This document shows positions 17,781 through 28,020 of a stretch of DNA of 64,000 nucleotides, in pieces. Below the pieces are notes generated by a model that worked only from the letters and a program-made list of their open reading frames with translations, did not search any database and was not told where the DNA came from. Where the stretch lies: assembly GCA_031267645.1 (NCBI GenBank), contig JAIRYW010000030.1:1-64000 (forward strand). Direction: 5' to 3'. This DNA is from Propionibacteriaceae bacterium (GTDB lineage Bacteria > Actinomycetota > Actinomycetes > Propionibacteriales > Propionibacteriaceae). Positions within the stretch are counted from its first letter, which is position 1; the number at the start of each line of letters is the position of its first letter. The translations under genes and the position numbers were made by a program.

Positions 17781-19262
17781 TCAGCCGCGCGCCTTGCCCC
17801 AGCGACGGGCCAGACCCCGGCCCGAGGCCCGGCGGCCAGCCGGGTTGGGCCCGGTCAGATCGAGTTTGAGCAGGGCGTTCTCGACCACCTCTTGCAGGCC
17901 AGGGTGGGGCCAGTACTGATCCCGCGCCATGGCGCCGGCGTCCAAACCGAAGGTCATGGCTTGGACCAGGGGTTGCAACAGCAGGGCGGCTTCCGGGCCG
18001 ATGATGTGGGCGCCCAGGATTTGGCCGGAGTCGGGGTCGGCCAGGACCTTGGCGAAATAGGGGCTGGTCTCGGCCATGGCCCAGCCATAAGCCACGTCAC
18101 GGAAGTCTTGACGGCCCACCCGGTAAGACCGGCCGGCCTGCTCCAAGGCCTGCTCGGTGGCGCCGCAACCGGCCACCTGGGGGCTGCTGAAGAGGGTCCA
18201 GGGGATGGGACGGGCGTCGAGTTCGACCAGGTCTTTCGGATGCTCCAGATTGTGCCGGACCACCCGCGCCTCCCGATTGGCGACGTGTTTCAACAGCTCC
18301 GGGCTGTCGACGTCGCCCAGGGCCCAGATGTGGGGGACGGAAGTGCGCAGGTGGGAGTCGACTTGGACCTGGCCGTTGTCGCGTACGACCACCCCGGCCC
18401 GTTCCAGGCCGAGGTCGTCGCTGTTGGGCCGGCGGCCGACCGCCAACAACAGGGCCTCGGCGTCGTAGTGGTATTCGATGCCGTCGGCGTCGACGGCGTA
18501 AAGGTCGAGACCGTCGGCGGCCGGCTGGACCTCGGTCAGAGTCTGGTTCAAGCGCAGCCTCATACGGGAGGCGAAGTCGTCGGTCAGCAGCTGGGAGACC
18601 TCCCGGTCGGCCCGGCGCAGCAAACGGGACGAACGCTGGACCACGGTCACATCGACGCCCAGGTTGGCGAACAGGTCGGCGAACTCGCAGGCCACCACGC
18701 CGCCGCCCATGACGGCCAGGGAGCGCGGCAGCCGGTCCAAGCGCATGACGTCGTCCGAGGTGTGGATCCGAGCGGCCACCGCGGGGTGGTCCAAGCCGGC
18801 CAAATCGGGGATGACCGGCCGAGACCCGGTGGCGATGACGAAGGAACGCCCGCTCACCTGGCGTTGGCCGCCGTCCAAGAGGTCGACCGAGACCAGGTGG
18901 GGGTCGACGAAGCGGGCGTGGCCCCGGATCAACTCGATGCCCTCGGCCTCGGCCCGGCTGGCCTGGCCGGCGGCGGCGATGGGGTCGATGCGCTGCCAGA
19001 CCCGCCGCTGCACGGCGGGCCAGTCCACCTCGGGCGGGGCCTGGCGCAGGCCCAGCCGGGGGGCCTGGCCGATCAGATGGGCCACGGCGCCGACATGGGC
19101 CAGCATCTTGGACGGTATGCAACCTTTATTGAGGCAGGTGCCGCCGAAGGGCACGCCCTCGTCGATCAGGGCGACGCTCTGGCCGGGGAAGCCGCCACCG
19201 ACCAGCGCGTTGCCGGAACCGGCTCCGATCACGACGACGTCGAACTCAGCTGTGGCCTTCAT
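17781..19262 (-). CDS. mtr: Mycothione reductase (FAD-dependent disulfide reductase)
   Basis: It belongs to the pyridine-nucleotide disulfide oxidoreductase family. FAD motif VVVIGAGSGN is followed by the redox pair in GGTCLNKGCIPSK (C43, C48). The NADPH-binding AVMGGGVVACEFADL and second FAD motif ALGDVDSP follow. The C-terminal motif HPGLQEVVENALL carries the active-site His-Glu. The absence of lipoamide-dehydrogenase context and this HPxLxEVVENALL end favour mycothione reductase, which regenerates the actinobacterial thiol mycothiol. At 493 residues it is slightly longer than usual owing to a basic Arg/Gly-rich tail. Dihydrolipoamide dehydrogenase is the alternative. Confidence 0.82.
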   Translation of the reverse strand: MKATAEFDVVVIGAGSGNALVGGGFPGQSVALIDEGVPFGGTCLNKGCIPSKMLAHVGAVAHLIGQAPRLGLRQAPPEVDWPAVQRRVWQRIDPIAAAGQASRAEAEGIELIRGHARFVDPHLVSVDLLDGGQRQVSGRSFVIATGSRPVIPDLAGLDHPAVAARIHTSDDVMRLDRLPRSLAVMGGGVVACEFADLFANLGVDVTVVQRSSRLLRRADREVSQLLTDDFASRMRLRLNQTLTEVQPAADGLDLYAVDADGIEYHYDAEALLLAVGRRPNSDDLGLERAGVVVRDNGQVQVDSHLRTSVPHIWALGDVDSPELLKHVANREARVVRHNLEHPKDLVELDARPIPWTLFSSPQVAGCGATEQALEQAGRSYRVGRQDFRDVAYGWAMAETSPYFAKVLADPDSGQILGAHIIGPEAALLLQPLVQAMTFGLDAGAMARDQYWPHPGLQEVVENALLKLDLTGPNPAGRRASGRGLARRWGKARG

Positions 19263-19309
19263 GGCGTCATTGTGTCAGATCGGCTGGGCGGCCCGGAGCT
19301 AGAACCAGG

Positions 19310-19978
19310 TCAGGGGGCCGGGCAGTAGCCGGTGGCGGCCAGCTCGGCCAAGTCGCCGGCCGGCTCGAAGTAGTCGACTGCGACCACCACGCCGTCGACC
19401 AGGCTGAAGCTGGTCAGCGAGGCCAACCGGCACTGCCGCCGACGGGGGTCGTGGACCAGGCTGCGGCCGGTGACGGAGCGCCGGGCCATCCAGATCGGCA
19501 GCTCGTGGGAGACGATCAGAGCCTGTCCGCCCGGGCCGGCGGCTTGGGCGGCCTCCCGCAGGGCGGCCCGCATGCGGGCGGCGATCTCGACGTAGGGCTC
19601 GCCCCAACTCGGCTTGAGCGGGTTGACCAGGTGGGGCCAGGCCGACGGGTTGCGCAGGGCGGCCAGTTTGGGGCCGAAGACCTGGCCCTCGAAGTGATTG
19701 GCCGCCTCGACCACGCGCTGATCGGTCACGACCTCGAGTTGGGGCCGGCTGGCCGCGATCGGCGCCATGGTCTCCTGGGCCCGGAGCAGTGGCGAACAAC
19801 GCAGGTGGGTCAGCTCGGTCCGACTCAGGTGGTCGGCCACCCGCTGGGCCATGCGCTGGCCCAGGCCGGACAGTCCGAAACCGGGCAGGCGGCCGTACAA
19901 GATGTGATCGGGGTTGTAGACCTGGCCGTGCCGCAGCAGGTGGACCACGGTGGTGGCGGCCGGCTCCTGAGCCTTCAT
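19310..19978 (-). CDS. Histidine phosphatase (phosphoglycerate mutase-like) family protein
   Basis: A 222-residue protein with the phosphohistidine motif VVHLLRHGQVYNP and the second histidine in ALIVSHELPIWMARRS. The His-phosphatase core is complete. Its ATG overlaps the stop of the upstream cobA-hemD fusion (19975-19978), so the two are translationally coupled. In actinobacteria a histidine phosphatase is often found among tetrapyrrole and cytochrome-maturation genes, which fits this location. The physiological substrate is unknown. Confidence 0.85.
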   Translation of the reverse strand: MKAQEPAATTVVHLLRHGQVYNPDHILYGRLPGFGLSGLGQRMAQRVADHLSRTELTHLRCSPLLRAQETMAPIAASRPQLEVVTDQRVVEAANHFEGQVFGPKLAALRNPSAWPHLVNPLKPSWGEPYVEIAARMRAALREAAQAAGPGGQALIVSHELPIWMARRSVTGRSLVHDPRRRQCRLASLTSFSLVDGVVVAVDYFEPAGDLAELAATGYCPAP

Positions 19979-21624
19979 GGGCGGTCGGCCTGGGCGCGGC
20001 GGCGGCCGCGCCGTTGGGAGGGACGGGTGACGGTCTCGCCCCGGGCCAGCAGCTCGGCCCGGCGCTGGGCCGCGAAGGCGGCCAGGCCGTCGGCCAGGGA
20101 CAGACCGGTCGGGCTCTGGGCCACCACGTCGACGTCGAGGCCATGAGTGGCGCAGGTGTTGGCGGTGGCCGGCCCGATCACCGCCACCACCGTGACCGGG
20201 TGGGGTTTGCCGGCGATGCCGACCAGGTTGCGCACGGTCGAGGAGGAGGAGAAGACGACGGCGTCGAACAGACCCCGTTTGATCGCCTCACGGGTCTCGG
20301 CCGGCGGCGGCGCGGCCCGCACCGTACGGTAGGCGATGATCTCCTCGACCTCCCAACCCAAGTCGACCAGGGCCTGGTTGAAGGCCTCGGTGGCGACGTC
20401 GGCCTTGGGCAAGAAGACCCGGTTGATCGGGTTGGAGGCCTCGTCGTACTCCGGGAAGCGGTCGGCCAGGCTGGCCAGGGTGCCATCGGCGGAGCCCACC
20501 AGATCCGGTTCGATGCCCCAGGCCTGCAAGGCCTCGGCCGTGGCGGTCGAAGCCGCCGCCACCTTCAAACCGGAGAAGGAGCGGGCGTCCAGGCCGTAGT
20601 CGTCGAAGCGTTCCCGCACCGCCCGGACGGCGTTACGGGAGGTGAAGACGACCCACTCGAAACGGCCCTCGACCAGCCCCCGGATGGCCTTGTCCAACTG
20701 GCCGGGGTTACGGGGCTGCTCGACCGAGATGGTCGGCACCTCCTCGACCCGGGCGCCGTGGCTGCGCAGGCGCGTGATCATGGGGTTGACGATGTCTTTG
20801 GTGCGGGGCACCAAGACGCGCCAACCGAAGAGGGGTTTGGACTCGAACCAGTCGAGGTCGGCCGAATAGTCGGTCACGGCCCGGCCGATGACGACCTGGA
20901 CCTCGGTCGAGTGGTCGACCCCGGCTTGGACGTCGACCAATTGGGCCAGGTTGGACATGACCGTGCGTTGCTCGGTGGTGCCGCCGCCGATCGTCACCAG
21001 AGCCTCTTCGGCGCCGTCCCGGCCGGCCTGTCGGGCCACCTCGGACAGTCGGACCAAGTCCGCGGCCTGGACCTGCACCACCAAGGTCGGGATGTTCTCC
21101 CAATGCCGCTCGGTCTCTTCCCAGAAGCTTTCTTCCAGGGCCGACAGCAGACAGAGGCCAAGGCCGCCGTCCAACGGCACGCCAGCGTATTCCGGCAGAG
21201 CCGTCAAAGCCGACACCCCGGGGATGATCTCCAAATCGAGGCCGGAGCGGACCAGAGCGGCCGCCTCGTCCGAGGAGCCGCCGTCTAAGAAGGGGTCGCC
21301 CTTGACCAGCCGGACCACCAACCGGCCGCCGGTCTGGGCTTGGCCCACCAGGTCGGCCCGCTCGGCCGCCGTCATGGCGGCGCCGCCGGTCAATTGGTCG
21401 ATGCTGGCCACCAGGGCCTCGTCGACCTGCAAGCTGGGCTGGCGCAGCAATTCGGTCATCTCGGCCCCATCGGCCAAGATGACATCAGCCTGGTTGAGGA
21501 CCCTGACCGCCGCCAGAGTCAAGAGTTCGGGATCCCCCGGCCCAGCGCCGACGAAAACGACACGGCCTTTGGGGGGCATCAAGCCGGAAGCAGGAGGGTC
21601 GAAGGTGGTCAACTCCCAGCCCAT
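19975..21624 (-). CDS. Fused uroporphyrinogen-III C-methyltransferase / uroporphyrinogen-III synthase
   Basis: The N-terminal half is SUMT-like (VVFVGAGPGDPELLTLAAVR, then RLVKGDPFLDGG) and methylates uroporphyrinogen III to precorrin-2. The C-terminal half (about 270-520) is HemD-like, with FTSRNAVRAV and AVVFSSSSTVRN. The fusion feeds siroheme and cobalamin synthesis, fitting an organism with B12-dependent propionate metabolism. GGAAAGG directly abuts the ATG at 21624, unusually close; TTG four codons on, or the ATG of MPPKGRVVFVG, could be the true start. It lies 14 bases after the bS22 gene and overlaps the histidine phosphatase gene. Confidence 0.9.
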   Translation of the reverse strand: MGWELTTFDPPASGLMPPKGRVVFVGAGPGDPELLTLAAVRVLNQADVILADGAEMTELLRQPSLQVDEALVASIDQLTGGAAMTAAERADLVGQAQTGGRLVVRLVKGDPFLDGGSSDEAAALVRSGLDLEIIPGVSALTALPEYAGVPLDGGLGLCLLSALEESFWEETERHWENIPTLVVQVQAADLVRLSEVARQAGRDGAEEALVTIGGGTTEQRTVMSNLAQLVDVQAGVDHSTEVQVVIGRAVTDYSADLDWFESKPLFGWRVLVPRTKDIVNPMITRLRSHGARVEEVPTISVEQPRNPGQLDKAIRGLVEGRFEWVVFTSRNAVRAVRERFDDYGLDARSFSGLKVAAASTATAEALQAWGIEPDLVGSADGTLASLADRFPEYDEASNPINRVFLPKADVATEAFNQALVDLGWEVEEIIAYRTVRAAPPPAETREAIKRGLFDAVVFSSSSTVRNLVGIAGKPHPVTVVAVIGPATANTCATHGLDVDVVAQSPTGLSLADGLAAFAAQRRAELLARGETVTRPSQRRGRRRAQADRP

Positions 21625-21638
21625 CCTTTCCGCCCGGT

Positions 21639-21740
21639 TTACCTACCGGCGCGACGACGCTGAATGCGCGTCTTCTTCAGCAGCTTGCGGTGCTTCTTCT
21701 TCGCCATGCGCTTGCGGCGCTTCTTGATGACCGAACCCAC
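21639..21740 (-). CDS. Ribosomal protein bS22 / AURKAIP1-COX24-domain protein, 33 residues
   Basis: GTG at 21740 follows GGAAAGG with a six-base spacer and stops at TAA 21639-21641. The product begins [20 protein letters not shown] and ends in RIQRRRAGR. This agrees closely with the 33-residue actinobacterial bS22 proteins seen in mycobacterial 30S structures. It is extremely basic and binds rRNA. It precedes the tetrapyrrole fusion gene with a 14-base gap. Confidence 0.93.
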   Translation of the reverse strand: MGSVIKKRRKRMAKKKHRKLLKKTRIQRRRAGR

Positions 21741-21984
21741 TGTTGACCTTTCCGTTGTGAACGCGCCCGACTCCCCAGCCTGGCCTATTTCACTGTTTGA
21801 GAACCGCTCCATGACAGGACGGGACCCGGGGCCGGCCCAAGGGCCGACCCTGCCTGATCATACTGCCCTGGGCTCAGGCGGGCTAATTCGGTCGCCGAAT
21901 CGGCCCGGTCGGGCCGCCCCGGCGGCCCAGGCGGGACGGCCCGACCGGGCCCGGGCCGGGATCCACCCGGCTCAGGCCGTCGGC

Positions 21985-22635
21985 TCAGGCGGGACAGCGA
22001 CTGTGGCGCTGGAAGGGGAGCTCGGGCAGGGCGGGCCAAGCCGCCCGGCGGGCCGCTTGGTGGCGGTCGGCCCAGGCCTGGCGCGGGCCGGAGCCGCCGT
22101 CCAGACGGCCGGCCACCAGGGCCAGCAGTCGACCGGTGGCCCGGGCGTCGGCCAGGGCGGCGTGGGCCGCGCCGCGCTCGATCCGATGGACTTGGCAGAG
22201 GTGGTCCAGGGTGTAGCAAGAGGTCGGGCTCAGCCCCAGCCGACGGCACCAGTCGAGGGTGTCGAGGCTGAAGGAACGGCCCAGCGGCCGGCCGGCTTGA
22301 AGGCGCTCGAACTCCTGGTTCAGCATTCTGAGGTCGAAGTTGACGTTGTGGCCGACCACCACCCGGCCAGCCAAGCGGGCCACCAGAGGGGCGGCCGCCT
22401 GGTCGAAGGTCGGCGCCCCGGCCACGTCGGCCGGCCTGATGTGATGGATGTGCTGCGGCCCCAAGCTCTGGCCCGGGTCGATCAGAGTGTCCCACTCCGC
22501 CGTCACCCGCAGGTCCTGGTCCAACCAGACCACGCCGACCTCGATCACCCGGTCCCCCCGACCGAAGCCGGTCGTCTCGGTGTCGATGACGGCGTACCCA
22601 GCCGCACCAGAGCCATCAACCATGCCTGTGAGCAT
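21985..22635 (-). CDS. DnaQ-like (DEDDh) 3'-5' exonuclease
   Basis: A 216-residue DEDDh exonuclease. Exo I is YAVIDTETTGFGRGDRVIEV, Exo II is VVVGHNVNFDLRML, and Exo III carries AAHAALADARATGRLL (His and Asp). The frame resembles the DNA polymerase III epsilon subunit and actinobacterial stand-alone exonucleases. It lacks extra domains such as BRCT or GIY-YIG. The start is ATG 22635 or 22623. It stands alone; 21741-21984 upstream of bS22 holds no supported gene. Proofreading, repair or RNA turnover are all possible roles. Confidence 0.88.
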   Translation of the reverse strand: MLTGMVDGSGAAGYAVIDTETTGFGRGDRVIEVGVVWLDQDLRVTAEWDTLIDPGQSLGPQHIHHIRPADVAGAPTFDQAAAPLVARLAGRVVVGHNVNFDLRMLNQEFERLQAGRPLGRSFSLDTLDWCRRLGLSPTSCYTLDHLCQVHRIERGAAHAALADARATGRLLALVAGRLDGGSGPRQAWADRHQAARRAAWPALPELPFQRHSRCPA

Positions 22636-22694
22636 AGACCGCGGCTCGGACGCCCGTCCTTTGACGCCAGTCGGCCCGGAACGGCCGCGCTCGC

Positions 22695-24538
<1,844 letters not shown>

Positions 24539-24616
24539 CTAGTGTCCGACGTTGAAGCCGGCTCTGAGGCGGACGCCGACCCGGCTGAGGATCCGATCGG
24601 ACGCCAAACCAACCGG

Positions 24617-25432
24617 TCAGAGCCAGGAGAGATGGGGTTTGAGGGCGGCGTAGCCGACGAAGGCGACCACGTCGATGACGGTGTGCGCCACCACCAAGGG
24701 CATGACTCGGCCCCAGCGCCGGTAGCACCAGCCGAAGACCAAGCCCATCACGATGTTGCCGGCGAAGCCGCCGAAGCCTTGGTAGAGGTGGTACGTGCCT
24801 CGGATCAGAGCGGACAGGCCCAGAGCCGGGCCGGCCCGCCAGCCGCAGTCGGCCAAACGGGTCAGCAGGTAGCCCAGCATGACCGTCTCCTCGACCAGGC
24901 CGTTGGTCAAGGCGGCCGCCAGCAGAGCCGGCACGGTCCACCACTGAGCCGACAGGTTAGCGGCTTGGACGGAGGTGTTGAAACCGAGTTCGCGGGCCAG
25001 CAGATAGAAGCCCAGCCCGGGCAGGCCGATGGCGGCGGCGATGGCCAGTCCCCGGCCCAGGTCGCGGGCCGGCCGGGTCAGGTCGAAGCCGATCAGGCGA
25101 CGGGCCCGGCCGTGGGCCAGGTGCAGCAGGTACAACACCAGCAGGACCTGGGCCAGCGGCAGGACGGTGTCGGCCACTTGGTAAGCCAGGTCGAGCCAGG
25201 GCCGGTCCGGGGTGGTCGAAGTGTTGAGGGAGCTGGTCTGGCTGGACAGCGGCGTCCCCACGGTCAGGCGGTTGACGATGGCCAGGACGGAGTAGACGGC
25301 CGACCGGCCCAACCCCAGCCCCAGCACGATCAGGATCTCCCAGCCCGGCAAAGGCGAGCGGGCGGCTGACCCGGGCTCCGGGACGGCCGCCGACTCCGGG
25401 ACGGCCCCGGCGGCGGCCTGGTTCGGGCTCAC
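24617..25432 (-). CDS. CPBP-family intramembrane metalloprotease
   Basis: A 271-residue integral membrane protein with about seven or eight hydrophobic segments. CPBP (Abi/CAAX-protease) motifs are in order: EETVMLGYLL (paired glutamates), RGTYHLYQG (motif with catalytic His) and HTVIDVVAF. The FGGFAGNIVMGLVFGWCY segment between them is also typical. Family members process prenylated or other membrane proteins or act in bacteriocin self-immunity. The substrate here is unknown. The start at ATG 25432 overlaps nothing. It follows proline dehydrogenase by 14 bases and may share its transcript. Confidence 0.85.
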   Translation of the reverse strand: MSPNQAAAGAVPESAAVPEPGSAARSPLPGWEILIVLGLGLGRSAVYSVLAIVNRLTVGTPLSSQTSSLNTSTTPDRPWLDLAYQVADTVLPLAQVLLVLYLLHLAHGRARRLIGFDLTRPARDLGRGLAIAAAIGLPGLGFYLLARELGFNTSVQAANLSAQWWTVPALLAAALTNGLVEETVMLGYLLTRLADCGWRAGPALGLSALIRGTYHLYQGFGGFAGNIVMGLVFGWCYRRWGRVMPLVVAHTVIDVVAFVGYAALKPHLSWL

Positions 25433-25446
25433 CGGTGGCCGACCGG

Positions 25447-26379
25447 TTACTTACGGCCTAGGAAAGAACGTAGGAAGAAGACCAGGTTGGCCGGGCGCTC
25501 GGCCAGACGGCGGACGAAGTAGCCGTACCAATCCGGACCGAAGGGGACGTAGACCCGGACCGTGTGACCCAGGTCGGCCAGCCGCTCCTGCTCGAGGGTG
25601 CGGATGCCGTACAACATCTGGAACTCGAAGTCGGCCTGGCTGCGGCCGCAACGGGAGGCCAGCTCCTGGGCGATCTCGATCAAGTTGGGGTCGTGGGTCG
25701 CCACCAAGGGCCGGCCCTGGCCCCGCATCAGCGCCCTTAGACAACGCACATAGTTGATGTCGACGTCGCGCCGGTCGGTGTAGGCGACCTCGGCCGGGGA
25801 GGCGTAGGCGCCCTTGCACAGCCGGGTGCGCGAACGCGGCCCGTCCAGACGGGCGCAGTCCAACTCGGTCCGTTTGAGGGAGGACTGCAAGACGCAGCCG
25901 ACGTCGGGCGCGTCGGCCCGCAGGGCCTCGACCAGGGCGATGGTGGTCTCGGTGGTGCCGTGGTCCTCCATGTCGACCGTCACGGTGGTGCCGATCTGGG
26001 CCGCCCGCTGGACGATCAGACGAGCGTTGGCCAGGGCCACGGCCGGGCCGTCCGGCAGGCCCAGTCCCAGGGCGGTCGGCTTGATCGAGACCTCGACCCG
26101 GTCGGCCAGGCCCTCGGCGGCCAGACTGTCCAGCAAAGTGCTGTATTCACCCACCATGTGCTCGGCTTGGGCCAGGTCGGTGGTGTCCTCGCCCAACACG
26201 TCGACGGTGGCGCTGAGGCCACGCTCGACCAGGGCCTTGACCCGGGGCAAGGCCTGTTCCCAGTCCTGGCCGGCCACGAAGCGATCCACCACGGCGCGGG
26301 TGGCTGGCAGGGCGACCATCAGATCGCGGAACTTGAGGTTGCGCGACAAGGCCAACAGAGTCTGGCGCAGCATGGCCAA
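25447..26379 (-). CDS. Proline dehydrogenase, monofunctional
   Basis: A 310-residue PRODH-family flavoenzyme that oxidises proline to pyrroline-5-carboxylate. Conserved pieces include VSIKPTALGLGL, VTVDMEDHGTTE, RLCKGAYASPAEVAY and the C-terminal YVPFGPDWYGYFVRRLAERPAN, which binds proline. No P5C dehydrogenase partner is present nearby. ATG 26379 is the likely start; a second ATG lies two codons on. In actinobacteria PRODH can feed proline carbon to glutamate or electrons to quinones. Confidence 0.93.
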   Translation of the reverse strand: MAMLRQTLLALSRNLKFRDLMVALPATRAVVDRFVAGQDWEQALPRVKALVERGLSATVDVLGEDTTDLAQAEHMVGEYSTLLDSLAAEGLADRVEVSIKPTALGLGLPDGPAVALANARLIVQRAAQIGTTVTVDMEDHGTTETTIALVEALRADAPDVGCVLQSSLKRTELDCARLDGPRSRTRLCKGAYASPAEVAYTDRRDVDINYVRCLRALMRGQGRPLVATHDPNLIEIAQELASRCGRSQADFEFQMLYGIRTLEQERLADLGHTVRVYVPFGPDWYGYFVRRLAERPANLVFFLRSFLGRK

Positions 26380-26458
26380 TACCTCCTCGTCGATGGGATT
26401 GTGTCGCTCTGAGCTTAGTGGATGGATGTGACGCCAGCCGCCGGGCGACCAAGCCGGC

Positions 26459-27196
26459 TCAAGCCTGGGCTTCGGCCGCCCGGACGTTGGCTTCCAAGCG
26501 CCGGACCGCCCCCCTGAGGGCTTGGTCGGCGTCCACCCCGCTGGCTTGGGCGCGGGCCACCAGATCGAGCAGGTCCTGGCCGGCGCGCTCGGCCGTCAGA
26601 GGTTGGTCGGGCAAGGCCAAAGGGACCTGGTGGTGCCGGGCCCGGGACACCACCTTGACCGCCCGGGCCAGGGCCGACAGCGGCTCCGGGATGCCATCGA
26701 CGGCTGACTGCCGGCCCTTCTCGAGCCGCTTGCGCCGCTCCCAGGAGCCCATCAGGTCGTCCGGCGTCTCGGCTTGGGCGAAGACATAGGGATGTCGCGC
26801 CACCAGTTTGTCCGCCACCTGGCGGGCCAGCTGGTCGAGGTCGAAGGCGCCGCGTTCGCTGGCCAGCTGGGCCTGGAAGACGATCTCGAACAACAGGTCG
26901 CCCAACTCCTCGCGCATGGCTTGGTCGTCGCCGGCCTCGACCGCCTCGACCACCTCGGCCGTCTCCTCGATCAGGTACGGCAACAGCGACTGGTGGGTCT
27001 GCTCGGCGTCCCAGGGGCAACCGGCTCGCAAAGCCTCCATCACCGCCAGCAGATGGGACAGGCCGGCCAAGCCCTGTGGGGTGGCGGGCGGCGCGGACGT
27101 CGGGTCGGCCGCTGGGACGGACGGGACCGGCGCCGGATCGTCCACCCGACCCGCCTCGACGGCCGGGTCCGGGGCGAACTGGCCGGAAGTGGACAA
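26459..27196 (-). CDS. mazG: Nucleoside triphosphate pyrophosphohydrolase MazG
   Basis: A house-cleaning enzyme that hydrolyses non-canonical or oxidised NTPs. The MazG domain (about residues 45-140) has GCPWDAEQTHQSLLPYLIEE and the metal-binding EETAEVVEAVEAGDDQAMRE followed by ELGDLLFE. There is one MazG domain and a shorter C-terminal part, as in mycobacterial MazG. The 40-residue Pro/Ala-rich N-terminus is extra. It lies two bases after the SurA-like lipoprotein gene. In Mycobacterium tuberculosis mazG sits next to mfd and lpqU, and here mfd is 2.2 kb away. Confidence 0.93.
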   Translation of the reverse strand: MSTSGQFAPDPAVEAGRVDDPAPVPSVPAADPTSAPPATPQGLAGLSHLLAVMEALRAGCPWDAEQTHQSLLPYLIEETAEVVEAVEAGDDQAMREELGDLLFEIVFQAQLASERGAFDLDQLARQVADKLVARHPYVFAQAETPDDLMGSWERRKRLEKGRQSAVDGIPEPLSALARAVKVVSRARHHQVPLALPDQPLTAERAGQDLLDLVARAQASGVDADQALRGAVRRLEANVRAAEAQA

Positions 27197-27198
27197 AG

Positions 27199-27768
27199 TC
27201 AGACCGCGGTGACGGGCTCGGACAGGCTGCCGGTGATCTGTCCGCTCATGCCGGAGACGGACAGCTCTTGCGCCACCCAGACGCCGTAACGGGGGCTGAC
27301 CTGGACCGGGATGCCGACGATGAACTCGGACAGTTGGTCGGCGCTGGCCGGGAACAGGCCGTTTTGGACCATGACCTGGAACAGGCTGAGGTCGACCGGC
27401 CCCATCACCATGTCGCGGGTCAGCGGGTCAGACAACATCAGTTCGATATCGACCTGGCCCTGGGCCATCGTCTCCCGTTCCGCCTCGGTCAGTTCGACGC
27501 CGAACTGCCGCTCGACCGCGTGGGCGATCTGGGACTGGACGATCCAGGTCACGACCACGGAGCGCAGGTGCTCGACCGGCTCGCCCAAACCGCTCTCCTC
27601 CAGCAGCCGCACCACCGTGTCGGTGGTCAGGCTGACGTCGTGCTCGCTGATGGAGACGCCGTCCACCACGGCCGCCGCGCCGGGGCTGCCCGCGCCTTGA
27701 GCGCAACCGGACAGAGCCATCGCCGCCGCCACCGCCATCGCCGCCACAATCTTGCTCGTTCGCCCCAT
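27199..27768 (-). CDS. Lipoprotein with SurA N-terminal-like domain
   Basis: A 189-residue exported lipoprotein. The signal peptide (residues 1-22) ends in the lipobox LSGC, giving lipid-modified Cys23. AAVVDGVSISEHDV and the following helices resemble the N-terminal chaperone part of SurA/parvulin-type foldases. No parvulin catalytic domain follows. A comparable lipoprotein is found next to mazG in other actinobacteria. It is translationally close to mazG (two-base gap). A folding role outside the membrane is inference. Confidence 0.75.
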   Translation of the reverse strand: MGRTSKIVAAMAVAAAMALSGCAQGAGSPGAAAVVDGVSISEHDVSLTTDTVVRLLEESGLGEPVEHLRSVVVTWIVQSQIAHAVERQFGVELTEAERETMAQGQVDIELMLSDPLTRDMVMGPVDLSLFQVMVQNGLFPASADQLSEFIVGIPVQVSPRYGVWVAQELSVSGMSGQITGSLSEPVTAV

Positions 27769-27966
27769 CCTGGTTCCTTCCTCGCCCGCCCCATCCTAGT
27801 GCCGTGCCCCCCAAGATATCCGACCTCCCGATTGGGACCGGTCCGGCCGGCCCGGCGGCGGGAGTCGGCTCCGCTCGAGCCCAGCCGGAGGAGGAGTCAG
27901 CCGGACCGCGCCGACCCGGCGACGGCGGGAGCCTGGACCGCTTAGGACCGCACCGCGCGACCGTCT

Positions 27967-27992
27967 GGGACAGCACTGAACAATGCTGTTCC
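27967..27992. promoter_or_regulatory. Inverted repeat upstream of the proline-rich membrane protein gene
   Basis: GGGACAGCA (27967-27975) and TGCTGTTCC (27984-27992) form a 9-bp imperfect inverted repeat with an 8-base spacer, 28 bases before the ATG at 28021. It is more A/T-rich than its surroundings and could be an operator. TAAGCT at 28008-28013 is a possible -10 for a leaderless transcript. Confidence 0.4.
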
Positions 27993-28020
27993 GCGGCCCC
28001 CCAGGGCCTAAGCTCTGTCT

